From an uncultured Flavihumibacter sp. (lineage in GTDB: Bacteria > Bacteroidota > Bacteroidia > Chitinophagales > Chitinophagaceae), in the NCBI GenBank assembly GCA_946481605.1, contig CAMLPA010000124.1:1-8433 (forward strand): 8,433 nt of DNA. The letters are read 5' to 3'. The notes under the pieces were generated by a model that did no database searches, was not told where the DNA came from, and was given only the letters and a program-made list of their open reading frames with translations. Made by a program: the position numbers and the translations under genes. Positions 1 to 6,671 of this stretch are shown in pieces; position 1 is the first letter of the stretch, and every line of letters begins with the position of its first letter.

Positions 1-2303
1 TCTACAAGATCACGGGCAATTGATGGAGAGAGCAGGTATTTTTTAACCTTGTTGGTGTTCCAAGTCAAAAAAGTGGTTGTGCTCCATCTGATTGCTTTAT
101 CCAACAACTTTGCGGTAAGTGAAACGTCCACACCTTTTGTATGCAGCACCGCACTGTTCTTCATGATCTCATCTCCGGCACCCAGTGTTGGATCAATAGG
201 CGCATTGGCGACAAGGTCGGTACAGTTCTTAAAATAGTATTCGATTGATCCGCCGAGCTTTCCGGCCCAAAGTATAAAATCAGTCCCGATATTTGTTTGG
301 CCGACCCGTTCCCAACGCAGATCGGGATTGGGCACATTACTTACAGAGGCTACCGGAACATTAGTGAGCACATCCGCGCCAGGACTGTAACGGATGGTAA
401 GCACTCCAGCCACAGCGGTATTCGTATTTCCCTGATAGCCATAAGTAGCACGCAGTTTCAGCATATCTATCCATGCAGCAGTAAAAAACGGCTCCTTTGA
501 TACGGTCCATGCCGCGCCAGCGCTCCACAACGGGGTCCATTTATTGTTTGTGGAAAACCCGAACAGGTTGGATGCGTCTCTCCTGGCACTTCCGGAAAGC
601 GCATACCGATCTTTGTAGGTGTACGTCGCATTTGTAAAAAATGAAACCTGCCTGGTGCTGGTACCGGCGCGCAATGTAGGGAGCGCAATACTTGCCGAGC
701 CGCCCATATACCTGGGATGTAGCCTCTGCAAATCTGCATTGGCCGAGGTAAGCAGATTTTTATCGAAGCCATATAAAAAGGAGTTGTCTGCTTCCGCCTC
801 CGTATGTTGTAGCTCTGTTCCGCCGATGGCGGCAACTGCATGATTACCCCATTCCCGGTTGTAAGACACCTGCGCGCGTGCCTGTTGTGAAAGTTGCCTG
901 CTGTTCTGGTACAGCAAAATTCCGCCATAAGGAACGGCGCTGTTCTGGTAAGTTCCGCCTGGCGGCGTAAACTGGTTGATACGACTTCGGGTAAAATAGG
1001 ACTCCTTGCTGCGGTAGTCTTGTGCAGACACATTACCAGACTGGCGCTGGTACATCGCCGTTATATCCAATCCCTGAAGTAAACGGAACGTCAAACCAAC
1101 ATTCATTAGAAGGTCTTCACCCCGTTCGGAGCGATCGGCAAGGCGCATCTCTTCCAATGGACGGAAGTCCCAATCCAGCAGTTTGCCATTTCCCGCGGTG
1201 TCTTTATAAGATTGCCGGTATTCATACGGTAGCGCCAAAGGGTTTCCCAACTCATCCGCCAGCCGGGCATAGGGCCAGGGTGTTTGCAGCAAAGTAGGTT
1301 CCGTTCCTGTTACGGCGTCATTCTTTACATACTGCAGCGTTGTACTTATTTCCAGGCGTTTTGTTGCCTTGAAATTCATTTGTTGCCGGATGGTTGCCCG
1401 TGATTGGTGGTTACCGATCACTTCTGCATTGGATTTATCAAAGCCTGCTGAGAAATAGTAAGTCATGTTACCGCTTCCTCCCGACACATTCAACGCGTAC
1501 TGCTGACTTACCGCGGGCCGGTAGAAATATTTGCTGAAATCGTTTCTGAGATCGTTCTTTCCAATGGAGTCCAGTAAATATTTCTTTTGTTCATCGGTTA
1601 AAATTCCCGCCCTGTGTTTTCCAAGGATTTCCGCCACCGGGTTTACAATTGTAGTGGGCGATGTACTATTCAACATGGTATTGTAATATCCCTTTCCAAA
1701 AAGTTCCTCCTGTAATGCTATATATTCCGGGATCGGCATGGTAGGCTCATAAAACAGATCCTGCTCAGGCAATACCCGCATATTCACATTAAGGGAGATT
1801 TTCTCGGGCTGTGAGAATTTTCCTTTTTTAGTGGTAATCACGACTACCCCATTTCCAGCTTTCGCTCCCCAGATAGACGCTGCCGCTGCATCTTTAAGCA
1901 GGGTTACCTGTTGTACATCGTTGGGGTTGATATCCGCGATGTTTCCATTGTAAATGAAATTATCCACGATAATCAGCAGTTGGTTATCGGCCATACCCCC
2001 AAGTGTGCTGAGTCCTCTGATCGTTATTCCGGACCCGGTTCCTTTGTTGAAAGTTAATCCGGCGGTTGTTCCATCCAGCCGTTCCATTAGTGATGTAGTC
2101 ACCCTTTCATTCAGGAGCTTATTGTCAATTGTAGCAAAAGACCCCGTACTTCTTTCCTTAGGAATTGTCTGGTATCCTGTACTGATAATTATTTCTTCCA
2201 GCTCTTTTACTTTGGGCAGGGCCGAATCCTGTTTTTCCTGGGCAAAGAGCGCATGGGAAGCACTGAACAACAGCACCAGCGTCAACATTACACACATCTT
2301 CAT
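1..2303 (-). CDS. SusC/RagA-family TonB-linked outer-membrane protein (3' end cut off)
   Basis: Outer-membrane, TonB-dependent importer of the SusC class, which normally works with a SusD lipoprotein to take up glycans or peptides; the substrate cannot be read here. The ATG at 2301-2303 opens 767 codons without a stop and the frame leaves the window at base 1. Residues 1-21 form a signal peptide (hydrophobic core, cleavage after ALFA before Q22). A TonB-box-like LEEIIISTGY lies at about 35-44. The plug follows, with ITIRGLSTLGG near 93-103, a VDN motif near 113, NPNDVQQVTLLKDA at 126-139 and GNGVVVITTKKGK at 150-162, all hallmarks of SusC plugs. The rest is beta-barrel, including an NPDLRWERVGQTNIGTDF segment. 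Unusually, only about 13 residues separate the cleavage site from the TonB box, so the carboxypeptidase-regulatory-like N-terminal domain common in SusC proteins is absent. It starts 9 bases after the TlpA-like gene and is probably co-transcribed with it. A SusD partner would lie beyond the left edge. Confidence 0.95.
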   Translation of the reverse strand, partial: MKMCVMLTLVLLFSASHALFAQEKQDSALPKVKELEEIIISTGYQTIPKERSTGSFATIDNKLLNERVTTSLMERLDGTTAGLTFNKGTGSGITIRGLSTLGGMADNQLLIIVDNFIYNGNIADINPNDVQQVTLLKDAAAASIWGAKAGNGVVVITTKKGKFSQPEKISLNVNMRVLPEQDLFYEPTMPIPEYIALQEELFGKGYYNTMLNSTSPTTIVNPVAEILGKHRAGILTDEQKKYLLDSIGKNDLRNDFSKYFYRPAVSQQYALNVSGGSGNMTYYFSAGFDKSNAEVIGNHQSRATIRQQMNFKATKRLEISTTLQYVKNDAVTGTEPTLLQTPWPYARLADELGNPLALPYEYRQSYKDTAGNGKLLDWDFRPLEEMRLADRSERGEDLLMNVGLTFRLLQGLDITAMYQRQSGNVSAQDYRSKESYFTRSRINQFTPPGGTYQNSAVPYGGILLYQNSRQLSQQARAQVSYNREWGNHAVAAIGGTELQHTEAEADNSFLYGFDKNLLTSANADLQRLHPRYMGGSASIALPTLRAGTSTRQVSFFTNATYTYKDRYALSGSARRDASNLFGFSTNNKWTPLWSAGAAWTVSKEPFFTAAWIDMLKLRATYGYQGNTNTAVAGVLTIRYSPGADVLTNVPVASVSNVPNPDLRWERVGQTNIGTDFILWAGKLGGSIEYYFKNCTDLVANAPIDPTLGAGDEIMKNSAVLHTKGVDVSLTAKLLDKAIRWSTTTFLTWNTNKVKKYLLSPSIARDLV

Positions 2304-2312
2304 AGCAGTTGT

Positions 2313-3356
2313 TTATAATTTTGAGGAAATCATTGTTTCTTTCAGCACAAACTGTTTTAACCCTAAGGGGGCATTCCGGATGGTTCCTTCAAGGCTGAAA
2401 TACTGGTCCAGGTCTTTCTTTAGCTTTTCCCGCATAACGGCTTCGGGGGTTCCGATTGGCCAGGCGGATTCATAACAAAAAGCATGTGCTTTTTGCCATT
2501 CTCTTTTATACTTATGAATAGCTGGATCATATAGGTATTTCAAACTGTCTTTTACCAAGAGTGTTCTGTGCTCAGAAGATTTCAGAAATCCTATCCTTTC
2601 TTCTTTGAAAGCTTTGTAATACATGTTCAGGACAGGTGCATTGAGGATGAAAAACCTTGTTGTTTGTGAAGCTGAATCTGTGATCAGTCCTTCTTTCAAA
2701 AAACCCGGACCTTCTATATAACCCGCAAAGCCGGAATAGAATGATTTTCCCGGCGCGGCCGTTACCTTATCCAGTAAGGGTTTTAGTGGTTTTGAATGAT
2801 CGAAAGTGAAAAAATCGTCTTTCATTACCCAGGCAGTTTCTTTTCCCGCGAGCGCCTCGTTTATTTTGTCTGCAGTAACGTATTCTGCCGCGGTAACAGC
2901 TTTCAGAACCCGGTTTCCGCTGATCCAGACTTCATGAGGTATAAGTTGGTGGGGGAAGAACTTCTTAAATATGGTGTCTTCCGTTACCAGGGTTAACTCC
3001 AGGCCTTTCAACAATTTGTTCCGTTCAAAAAATGCTTTTACTTTTTCCTTCGGTTCAGAAGTCACCACCAATATTTTCACATCGTTTCTTTGCTGCTGCA
3101 ATGCGTCAAGATGCGGCAGGGCTTTCACACAGGACGTGCACCAGGTTGCAAAGAAATCCAGTATGACCAGCTTCCCTTCGAAATCAGAAAGTTTCGCGGA
3201 CTTCTCTTTATAATTAAGCAGGTGATTCAGCGTAATATCCGGAACTTTTTCCCCGGGCTTCAATGCCATGGAAAGATTTGGTTCCGATGTTTTTTGCGCC
3301 ATTCCGTTCAGTAATAGCACATAGGTTCCCAGCATGAAAAAGAGTAGTTTTTTCAT
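2313..3356 (-). CDS. Exported TlpA-like thioredoxin-fold protein with extra C-terminal domain
   Basis: Predicted periplasmic or outer-envelope thiol-disulfide protein of 347 residues. The start at 3354-3356 is preferred because it places a signal peptide (MKKLLFFMLGTYVLLLNGMAQ, cleavage near A20-Q21) at the N-terminus; the frame stays open to an ATG at 3434 but that adds 26 polar residues in front. Residues about 32-165 form an AhpC/TSA-TlpA thioredoxin domain: PGEKVPDITL entry, DFFATWCTSC with redox cysteines C73 and C76, and the cis-proline P140 in LIPHEVWI. Both cysteines are present, so disulfide reductase activity is plausible. The last roughly 180 residues are helical, charged and have no family I can name. 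In Bacteroidota such proteins often sit beside SusC/SusD genes, and here the stop is 9 bases before the SusC start, so one operon is likely. Upstream lies a good promoter (see 3605-3635) with a leader of about 240 bases. Translation context is A-rich without a clear Shine-Dalgarno. Confidence 0.92.
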   Translation of the reverse strand: MKKLLFFMLGTYVLLLNGMAQKTSEPNLSMALKPGEKVPDITLNHLLNYKEKSAKLSDFEGKLVILDFFATWCTSCVKALPHLDALQQQRNDVKILVVTSEPKEKVKAFFERNKLLKGLELTLVTEDTIFKKFFPHQLIPHEVWISGNRVLKAVTAAEYVTADKINEALAGKETAWVMKDDFFTFDHSKPLKPLLDKVTAAPGKSFYSGFAGYIEGPGFLKEGLITDSASQTTRFFILNAPVLNMYYKAFKEERIGFLKSSEHRTLLVKDSLKYLYDPAIHKYKREWQKAHAFCYESAWPIGTPEAVMREKLKKDLDQYFSLEGTIRNAPLGLKQFVLKETMISSKL

Positions 3357-3391
3357 TTGCAGTTGGTTTTGGTTAAAAATTGATATCATGG

Positions 3392-3454
3392 CCGATGCGG
3401 CACCCTTGCGTGAAGCATCGCGATGCCTCTGCACCCAGGTATTATCCGCGTCGG
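3392..3454. repeat. Nested inverted-repeat element in the TlpA leader
   Basis: Outer arms CCGATGCGG (3392-3400) and CCGCGTCGG (3446-3454) pair over 9 positions. In a rightward transcript this includes one G-U wobble; in the leftward transcript the same position is an A-C mismatch. Inside lies a perfect 12-base palindrome GCATCGCGATGC (3415-3426). The hexamer CGATGC occurs three times in all, counting both orientations (3393-3398, 3415-3420, 3421-3426). The element ends about 36 bases before the TlpA-like start. It may be a structured leader, a REP-like extragenic palindrome, or a binding site; the sequence does not decide. Confidence 0.4.
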
Positions 3455-3540
3455 TAGATTTAAGCCTGAAAGCCGTGTGGTGGATGGCCTGAAATAAAAC
3501 TGAAAGCTAGTTCATCGGAAAAGGAACAGCAATCGTGCTT

Positions 3541-3557
3541 TCACCGTAAGCCGGTGA
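3541..3557. repeat. Perfect inverted repeat, 6-bp stem with 5-base loop
   Basis: TCACCG at 3541-3546 and CGGTGA at 3552-3557 are exact reverse complements around TAAGC. On the leftward transcript it lies about 40-60 bases downstream of the predicted start, so it could be a leader hairpin or a protein-binding site. No T-run follows on either strand, so it is not an intrinsic terminator. Confidence 0.45.
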
Positions 3558-3573
3558 GAAATAGACCCATAAA

Positions 3574-3600
3574 TGTGGTGGTGAAAAAACGGTGTGTGGT
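3574..3600 (+). repeat. Paired TGTGGT direct repeats, possible operator
   Basis: TGTGGTGG at 3574-3581 and TGTGTGGT at 3593-3600 share the core TGTGGT with starts at 3574 and 3595, 21 bases apart, which is two helical turns. A third copy, GTGTGGTGG, lies at 3475-3483. The pair covers the predicted transcription start of the TlpA-SusC unit, where a bound repressor would block initiation. The adjacent XRE-family regulator is a candidate ligand, by position only. G/T-rich six-base repeats can arise by chance. Confidence 0.3.
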
Positions 3601-3604
3601 AAAA

Positions 3605-3635
3605 CAAATATAGGTCAATTTATTATTCATCAAAA
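3605..3635 (-). promoter_or_regulatory. Predicted Bacteroidota-type promoter for the TlpA-SusC unit
   Basis: Read leftward, the sequence gives TTTTG (3635-3631), an 18-base spacer, then TATATTTG (3612-3605). This matches the Bacteroidota primary sigma consensus of TTTG around -33 and TAnnTTTG around -7, every defined base being present, with a spacer close to the usual 19. Transcription would begin near 3598-3601, giving a leader of about 240 bases before the TlpA-like start. The match is by eye; no start site has been mapped. Confidence 0.5.
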
Positions 3636-3677
3636 TATTGAGCAAAATAAAATTAAAGGGATATCTCTCTTTGCCCG

Positions 3678-4247
3678 GTGAATGTTGAGCAAATTTTAGC
3701 GGAAGAATCACAGTTGATCGGGAAGCGTATCATTCAGTTACGACTGCGGCTCGGCATTGCACAAAAGGACCTCGCGCGGGGTTGCAGGTTCTCCCTTAAT
3801 ACCATTGCGGGCCTGGAGAAAGGAAGTATCCGTTTCAACCAGCACCACCGTTTTCATATCTGTCGCTTTTTCGGCGTGAACTATGATCTGTTTGATCCTT
3901 CCAAAACTTTTTCAGTGCCCGATTTCTCCTTGCTGAAAGAGAGTTCTGAGGCCTATATCAAAGCGAAAAACCCGGATGAACTAAAGGATTACCGCGAGAA
4001 GCTGGCGGCTAATAAAGTATTGTCCATTTTACGGGAGCGGGTATTGCCTTCGGGCTTTTTGAACGAACCCCGGGAAGTAAAAACGATCCGGATTATTTTA
4101 AAAGAAGATTACGCCATTCAGCCTTCCGGTTCTACCATCAGTAATGCTTTGAAAAAGCTGATCGATGAAAACAAAATAACAAAGGTGACCTCCTCAAAAA
4201 AACGTGTGTTCTTATACGTTATAGCTTATCCTGCCGTTCAAAATTAA
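3678..4247 (+). CDS. XRE-family helix-turn-helix transcriptional regulator
   Basis: Cytoplasmic DNA-binding regulator of 189 residues. Residues about 12-74 form a Cro/CI-type helix-turn-helix (LIGKRIIQLRLRLGIAQKDL, then the recognition-helix region NTIAGLEKGSIRF, ending FGVNYDLFDP). Residues about 110-185 look like a second winged-helix-like fold, with KTIRIILKEDYAIQPSGSTI followed by SNALKKLIDENKITKV and a short strand pair before the stop. The start is GTG at 3678; no ATG exists in this frame nearby, a stop at 3654-3656 limits extension, and TTG at codon 13 would cut into the helix-turn-helix. No Shine-Dalgarno sits at normal spacing (AAAGGGA is 17 bases away). It is transcribed away from the TlpA-SusC unit, so control of that unit or of itself is a reasonable inference from position. 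Its last 29 bases overlap the convergent DUF6265 gene. No metabolite-sensing domain is recognisable. Confidence 0.88.
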   Translation: MNVEQILAEESQLIGKRIIQLRLRLGIAQKDLARGCRFSLNTIAGLEKGSIRFNQHHRFHICRFFGVNYDLFDPSKTFSVPDFSLLKESSEAYIKAKNPDELKDYREKLAANKVLSILRERVLPSGFLNEPREVKTIRIILKEDYAIQPSGSTISNALKKLIDENKITKVTSSKKRVFLYVIAYPAVQN

Positions 4248-4716
4248 AGACCTGTTTGCGGGTGGCATCACCCACTTCCGCCCTTAGTTTTCCTGGTCCT
4301 TCCAGTTTGTATTCAATGTATTTCGGGTAATCGTGCTGCTGGTTCTCGGAACGAAAGCCGTTCGGTGTATGCTGCATCATAGCGAAGCGGATGGGTTTGC
4401 CATTATCAGGTACATCTGCCACATAATAGCAGGTGGGGCCTTCGCATACAAACTGTAGTTTTTCGGTAATAGTCGTATCTCCTTCTTTTATACTGAATGA
4501 GTAGCCTGTAAGTAAACTGCTGTCTTCATTAAATTTCCAGTATTCAAAGCTATTCCGCTCCGTGTTTTTCCATTTGCCCGCGAGCCAGGAAAATTGTTTA
4601 ACGGAAACGGTTGGATGTTGTGCCCAACATGTTACCCACGAACCTGTTACCAACAAAAAAAGGAGTAACGCTTTTGTTGCATTTATGTGGAAGTGCTGAT
4701 CCGGAGCCTTTTTCAT
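4219..4716 (-). CDS. Exported DUF6265-family protein
   Basis: Predicted periplasmic protein of 165 residues of unknown function. The N-terminus has a basic stretch, a hydrophobic core (ALLLFLLVTGSWVT, about 16-29) and a likely signal-peptidase I site after CWA before Q33; C30 is not in a standard lipobox. The mature part matches the DUF6265 pattern by eye: FSWLAGKWKN near 43-52, YWKF, YYVADVPDNGKPIRF, and ENQQHDYPKYIEYKLEG, the last resembling the family's conserved ENPEHDFPQ-type strand. These proteins are thought to have a small lipocalin-like beta-barrel, which would suggest binding of a small hydrophobic ligand, but that is inference. It begins 34 bases after the response regulator stop, so it is probably the last gene of the kinase operon. 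It overlaps the 3' end of the XRE gene tail to tail by 29 bases. Confidence 0.87.
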   Translation of the reverse strand: MKKAPDQHFHINATKALLLFLLVTGSWVTCWAQHPTVSVKQFSWLAGKWKNTERNSFEYWKFNEDSSLLTGYSFSIKEGDTTITEKLQFVCEGPTCYYVADVPDNGKPIRFAMMQHTPNGFRSENQQHDYPKYIEYKLEGPGKLRAEVGDATRKQVFNFERQDKL

Positions 4717-4750
4717 GCTTTAAAGATACAATTTTGGTTCCGGTTCGTTT

Positions 4751-5503
4751 TTATTGATCCATCCAGGCTTTGAACGCGGCGGCTGTTTCTGCGGAAACAA
4801 CCACTTCTTCCGGCGCTGCGGGATTCAGTTCTACCTGTAGTTTTCCTTTGTAATGGGCTATAATCCTGCTTATCGCGTTCAGTTGCACCAGATACTTGCG
4901 GTTCAGCCGGAAGAACTGCGCCGGATCCAGTTGCTTTTCGATTTCCGCCAGCGATTGGTCAAGCAGAAACTTCTGCCCTTCTTTGTTTACAAGGCATACC
5001 AATTTGTGTGTGGCATAACAATAGGCTACATCTTCGGTTCTGATGCTACAATAATCCACGCCTTTTTTCACCAGAAACCTTTTTCTGAAAACCGCTGTTC
5101 CCGGAGAAGGCTGTTGAATGGCCCGCACGTCGGAAGCGGTAAACAGCTTTCGAAAACTGTGCACTTTTTTAATTGCCGCAGCCAGCTTTTCCCTACGAAG
5201 CGGTTTTAACAAATAATCAATGCCGTGGTACTCAAAAGCCTGTTGCCAGTACTCATCAAATGCGGTGGTGAAGATTACAGGACATGCCGGCGGCTCATTT
5301 TCGAACAGGCGGAAGCTCAATCCGTCTCCCAGAGAGATGTCCATAAAAAGAAGGTCGGGTACCTGATTTTCCAGCAGCCAGCGTTTTGCATCGGCTACAC
5401 TGCTCAGGACCGATAATACTTCTATCGGTTCATCCATGTTCTCCAGTTCAGATCTCAGTTGATCGGCGGCAGGAAGTTCATCTTCAATGATCACAACTTT
5501 CAT
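4751..5503 (-). CDS. LytTR-family response regulator
   Basis: Two-component response regulator of 250 residues that binds DNA when phosphorylated. Residues 1-120 form a receiver domain with the acidic pocket E7-D8, phospho-acceptor D55 in LLFMDISLGDG, the T79-T80 switch position, and K100-P101. Residues about 140-245 form a LytTR DNA-binding domain: FLVKKGVDYCSIRTEDVAYC, then QSLAEIEKQLDPAQFFRLNR and KYLVQLNAI, the family's conserved FxRxxRxYxV-type signature. All receiver residues needed for phosphotransfer are present. The ATG at 5501-5503 follows the kinase stop by 9 bases, so the two are co-transcribed and almost certainly cognate partners. The target is unknown; genes nearby, such as the downstream DUF6265 gene, are possible. 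Confidence 0.96.
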   Translation of the reverse strand: MKVVIIEDELPAADQLRSELENMDEPIEVLSVLSSVADAKRWLLENQVPDLLFMDISLGDGLSFRLFENEPPACPVIFTTAFDEYWQQAFEYHGIDYLLKPLRREKLAAAIKKVHSFRKLFTASDVRAIQQPSPGTAVFRKRFLVKKGVDYCSIRTEDVAYCYATHKLVCLVNKEGQKFLLDQSLAEIEKQLDPAQFFRLNRKYLVQLNAISRIIAHYKGKLQVELNPAAPEEVVVSAETAAAFKAWMDQ

Positions 5504-5512
5504 CGGTTTGTT

Positions 5513-6574
5513 TTATGCAAGTGGCAGTAAAGGGAGTTCTACCGTAAATGTCCCGTTAGCGGCAGACACGACAATATCTTTCCCGGTAACCAGCCTGTAC
5601 CTTTCAGACAGGTTCCTCAATCCAATTCCCGATGGCGGACGAAACTGTTCTTTTATTCTTATCTCATTGGTCACCAGCAATGTTTGTCCATGCAACTGAA
5701 ATTGAAGCCTCAGCGGGTCCTGTGCTGAAAATTCATTGTGTTTCACAGCATTTTCCAGTAAGAGCTGTAACGATATCGGCAGTAAAAGATATTGCTCCAT
5801 TGCTTCGGCAGGAACTTTCATTTCAAGTTGCAACGCTTTTCCGAAACGGATTTTCAACATAGAAAAGTATTGCTGTACGAAGCCTGCTTCTTCACGAAGC
5901 AACACCAGGTCTCCCGCCTTGTTCTGCAGAATATAACGGTAAACATCAGCGAGGTTTTCGTTAAACTTTCTTGCCTTTTCCGGGTATTCGGTAATCAGGT
6001 GCGAAAGGGTATTCAGCGAATTGAAAATGAAATGCGGATCAATCTGGTTCTTGAGCGCTTCCAGTTCTGCTTCGGCCCTGGCCCTTTCCAGCCTTGCGCT
6101 CCTGAGCATTTCAGTTTCCGAATCTTTGAACAGGAACACCGTTTCATATACATGCACAATGAAGATCACACATATCATAATGATGAGTGTGGTAGTCGCC
6201 GTTATATCCCAGTTTATCTTTCCGCCTGCGAACAGGTGGTACCAGCCAATCATCATGAGCATACTTAGCGGCACTGTATAGAATGTGACCGCAAGAATCA
6301 GTGCGGCGATCTTCCTTACAGGCCGGTTGAACCAGTTAAAGTAGCTCCGCAAAGTAAACAGCAGGTACCTGTTGCCCTGCCATACCACGAACGCCAGTGC
6401 AATGGTGTACAAAAAACTCAGTTTTGTTTCCCACAATGAAAAGTTGAATCCCCGCAGTTGACCCGTAACAAGGGGAATCGCGATGCCAAAGCATGGAATG
6501 AGGATGAGCCTGAACCCAATATCATTGATATTGCTGGAGGTTCCCGGCCGCGTCGCCCCCTGTTCCATATTCAT
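5513..6574 (-). CDS. LytS/YehU-type membrane sensor histidine kinase
   Basis: Inner-membrane sensor kinase that should phosphorylate the LytTR regulator encoded next. The frame opens with GTG at 6587-6589 (358 residues); ATG at 6572-6574 (353 residues) is preferred here, and ATG at 6566-6568 is also possible, since no clear ribosome site decides. Numbering from the GTG, four membrane segments lie at about 24-42, 57-73, 93-115 and 130-155, with hardly any periplasmic sequence and no recognisable sensor domain, so the signal is probably sensed in or at the membrane. A helical linker with ERARAEAELEALKNQ leads to the His_kinase block, DPHFIFNSLN, with H186 as phospho-acceptor. The ATPase domain has its N-box at LLENAVKHN (N280) and a glycine box GIGLRNLSERY (321-331). 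Domain order and length are typical. It is the first gene of a leftward operon and is divergent from the DUF1761 gene. Confidence 0.95.
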   Translation of the reverse strand: MNMEQGATRPGTSSNINDIGFRLILIPCFGIAIPLVTGQLRGFNFSLWETKLSFLYTIALAFVVWQGNRYLLFTLRSYFNWFNRPVRKIAALILAVTFYTVPLSMLMMIGWYHLFAGGKINWDITATTTLIIMICVIFIVHVYETVFLFKDSETEMLRSARLERARAEAELEALKNQIDPHFIFNSLNTLSHLITEYPEKARKFNENLADVYRYILQNKAGDLVLLREEAGFVQQYFSMLKIRFGKALQLEMKVPAEAMEQYLLLPISLQLLLENAVKHNEFSAQDPLRLQFQLHGQTLLVTNEIRIKEQFRPPSGIGLRNLSERYRLVTGKDIVVSAANGTFTVELPLLPLA

Positions 6575-6671
6575 CCCGCTGTTTTCCACCCTCGTCGGTT
6601 TTGGTTTCTGACTGTAAAGTTTGCGTTTTAGTTTTACTTCAACAACCGTTTTTTCACCTAAAACCTTCTAC

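Larger units (their letters stand above)
3357..3677. other. Intergenic regulatory region between divergent TlpA-SusC unit and XRE gene
   Basis: This 321-base stretch lies between two divergently transcribed genes and holds no convincing coding region. The frame of the TlpA-like gene continues open to 3434 but looks like chance. It contains a leftward TTTG/TAnnTTTG promoter, three copies of TGTGGT (two spaced 21 bases apart at the predicted leftward start site), a perfect 6-bp hairpin at 3541-3557, and a nested inverted-repeat element at 3392-3454. The right end (3600-3665) is very A+T rich, as expected of a promoter zone. No known riboswitch class could be matched. Confidence 0.7.

Noticed and set aside
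467..1033. A leftward 188-codon open frame inside the SusC region
   Set aside because: It lies in another frame of the SusC coding sequence, which reads without stops from 2303 to 1 with clear family motifs; the composition of this frame (many Arg, Cys, Pro, His) is that of a shadow.
1954..2475. A rightward 173-codon open frame
   Set aside because: It is antisense to the SusC plug and the end of the TlpA-like gene and resembles no protein family; both overlapped genes are well supported.
3357..3434. N-terminal extension of the TlpA-like protein to the ATG at 3434
   Set aside because: The added residues are polar and basic and would bury the signal peptide; the ATG at 3356 begins a standard signal sequence.
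3421..3460. Possible TPP riboswitch, because GCGGATAATACCTGGGTGC occurs on the reverse strand
   Set aside because: There is no CTGAGA element or the paired helices in the required order, and the downstream genes have no thiamine link.
3666..3673. TCTCTTTG as the -7 element of a leaderless XRE transcript
   Set aside because: It differs from TAnnTTTG, and the nearest TTG upstream is about 23 bases away, so spacing is poor.
4260..4273. GGGTG-GCAT-CACCC hairpin as a terminator of the XRE gene
   Set aside because: The 5-bp stem lies inside the convergent DUF6265 coding region and is not followed by a T-run.
4714..4728. TATCTTTA as a promoter for the DUF6265 gene
   Set aside because: It is one base off consensus, only 4 bases from the start codon, and has no TTG at the right distance upstream.
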